The notes under the pieces: generated by a model
Told to the model about the DNA's origin: nothing
The model's input: the letters and a program-made list of their open reading frames with translations, nothing else
Databases searched by the model: none
NCBI GenBank assembly: GCA_002336475.1
Contig: DDCX01000043.1
Span: forward strand, 41,372 to 49,442
Reading direction: 5' to 3'
Length of the DNA stretch: 8,071 nt
Source of the DNA: Flavobacteriales bacterium UBA1995
Lineage (GTDB): Bacteria > Bacteroidota > Bacteroidia > Flavobacteriales_D > Sanyastnellaceae
Shown: piece by piece, positions 7,025 through 8,071 of the stretch
Layout of the letters: each line of letters opens with the position of its first letter
Numbering within the stretch: position 1 is the first letter of the stretch
Position numbers and translations under genes: made by a program

Positions 7025-8071
7025 ATGCCCATGAGCCTCCCTCTAATTCTGCTCCTTGCCCTTCCCTTGTTTCACATGGCGACCTTGCCGCGGCTTTTTG
7101 CGCGTGCGGGGTTGACGGCGTGGCACGGCTATGTTCCCGGGTTGAATTATTGGGTGCTGTTGGGCATGCTCAAGAGGCCCAAGCAGTGGATGTTGCCGCT
7201 GCTTTTTCCCGGGCCAAACCTCTTGATGGGGGCGATATTAAACGTGGAAATCGGCATTGCTTTTGGAAAGAGATCCACCCCCTTGCAGTGGTTTTTTGGA
7301 GCATTGCCTTGGGTGGCGTTGCCTTGGCTCGCCTTTGTGGATGCCGCTGCCTTTGTAGGTCCACGGGATTGGACCAACGTCAAGAAGACCTGGCGGCGGG
7401 AGTGGTCGGAGGCCATTTTGTGGGCCACTGTGGTGGCGTCCTTGATCCGGGGATATGTCTTTGAAGCGTTCACGATCCCGACGGCCTCCATGGAGGACAG
7501 CATGCTGGTAGGGGATTACCTCGTGGTCAGCAAGATGAGCTACGGTGCCAAGTTGCCTGAGACCCCGCTTTCCCTGCCCTTTGTGCACAACGCAATACCG
7601 GGAACGGCTCTAAAGAACAGTTACTTGGAGTGGGTGAAGTTGCCGTACCAGCGCTTGCCTGGATTTGGGTCAGTCGACCGCTACGATGCAGTGGTGTTCA
7701 ACTTCCCCAACGGAGACTCCATAGTCGTTGACGCTTACTTGGCAGGCCACGACTACCATGCGTTGATCCGCCAGCGGGCGCTTGGTTTTGCAGGTGGCGA
7801 CCCTGTGGCTTACGAGGCAGAGCGGGGGCGTTTCAATGAACTGGCGCGCCAGGACTGGAGCCGCACCCATGGCATCAAGCCTCGCCCTGTAGACAAAAAA
7901 GAACATTACGTCAAGCGCTGTGTCGGATTGCCGGGCGAAGACCTGGCCATTGTAGACCGAAAACTGGTCATTGATGGACAGGAAGTGGCCAGCCCGCCGG
8001 GACTCCAATTCAACTATAAGGTGCGCTTGAAGCGCGATGCCGACATGCGGATTATTCGCAATCGGTTGGGG
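7025..8071 (+). CDS. lepB: Signal peptidase I (LepB), Bacteroidota type, 3' end cut by window
   Basis: The first 349 codons of a membrane-bound type I signal peptidase (S26 family), which cleaves Sec/Tat signal peptides at the outer face of the inner membrane. The frame is open to the last base, so the C-terminus lies outside the window. Hydrophobic segments are at about 4-21, 56-74, 87-105 and 130-146. Box B is PTASMEDSMLVGDYLVVSKM, with catalytic Ser155. Box C is RYDAVVFNFP (219-228). Box D is EHYVKRCVGLPGED, with the general base Lys297. The Ser-Lys distance of about 142 residues is far longer than in E. coli LepB and reflects the insert seen in Bacteroidota enzymes. The start is ATG 7025; a second ATG at 7031 is equally possible. 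It begins 27 nt after the dapB stop in the same reading frame, with the dapB TGA as the separating stop. It is probably the next gene of the operon. Confidence 0.95.
   Translation, partial: MPMSLPLILLLALPLFHMATLPRLFARAGLTAWHGYVPGLNYWVLLGMLKRPKQWMLPLLFPGPNLLMGAILNVEIGIAFGKRSTPLQWFFGALPWVALPWLAFVDAAAFVGPRDWTNVKKTWRREWSEAILWATVVASLIRGYVFEAFTIPTASMEDSMLVGDYLVVSKMSYGAKLPETPLSLPFVHNAIPGTALKNSYLEWVKLPYQRLPGFGSVDRYDAVVFNFPNGDSIVVDAYLAGHDYHALIRQRALGFAGGDPVAYEAERGRFNELARQDWSRTHGIKPRPVDKKEHYVKRCVGLPGEDLAIVDRKLVIDGQEVASPPGLQFNYKVRLKRDADMRIIRNRLG

Noticed and set aside
7068..7083. Possible parS site (TGTTTCAC followed by ATGGCGAC)
   Set aside because: Only the left half matches the parS palindrome; the right half fails at most bases, and the site lies within lepB coding sequence.
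6847..7464. A 205-codon + strand open frame across the dapB end and lepB start
   Set aside because: It is out of frame with both genes. The lepB frame in the same region gives clear signal-peptidase motifs, while this frame gives a Cys/Gly/Arg-rich sequence without a family.

Overview
The window is a compact bacterial chromosome segment. Seven protein genes all lie on the + strand and fill almost all of it. Several signs point to the phylum Bacteroidota, probably a Flavobacteriales-like lineage with a GC content visibly higher than most of that order. These are a secreted PKD-repeat protein with a type B type IX secretion (T9SS) C-terminal sorting domain, a single-repeat PUR nucleic-acid-binding protein of the DUF3276 type, a DUF5683 protein, a Bacteroidota-style signal peptidase I with a long insert between its catalytic residues, and starts without clear Shine-Dalgarno sequences. 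I cannot name a genus.

Layout: positions 1-73 hold no recognisable gene. Positions 74-2755 encode a large exported surface or secreted protein: signal peptide, conserved Cys-rich N-terminal region, cadherin-like Ig module, six PKD-like repeats, T9SS sorting domain. After 45 bases comes a small PUR-type DNA/RNA-binding protein (2801-3175). A 90-base spacer (3176-3265) contains a perfect DnaA-box 9-mer and a perfect match to the Bacteroidota -7 promoter element TAnnTTTG just before the next start.

From 3266 a tightly packed, probably single operon runs to the window edge. It contains a UPF0173 metallo-beta-lactamase-fold hydrolase, parA, parB, a DUF5683 membrane or envelope protein, dapB, and lepB (cut by the window end). 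Spacings are 2 nt, 12 nt, a 1-nt overlap, a 4-nt overlap and 27 nt. The order parA-parB-DUF5683-dapB-lepB matches a gene order I know from other Bacteroidota genomes. It ties chromosome segregation (ParAB) to envelope functions: diaminopimelate for peptidoglycan, and signal-peptide removal.

I see no mobile element, CRISPR array, tRNA, rRNA or phage gene. This is mostly an ordinary core-genome region. The points most worth a second look are the DnaA box in the spacer ahead of the parAB operon, the uncharacterised DUF5683 gene translationally linked to parB and dapB, and the very regular paired-cysteine pattern (about 84 residues per repeat) in the PKD protein.
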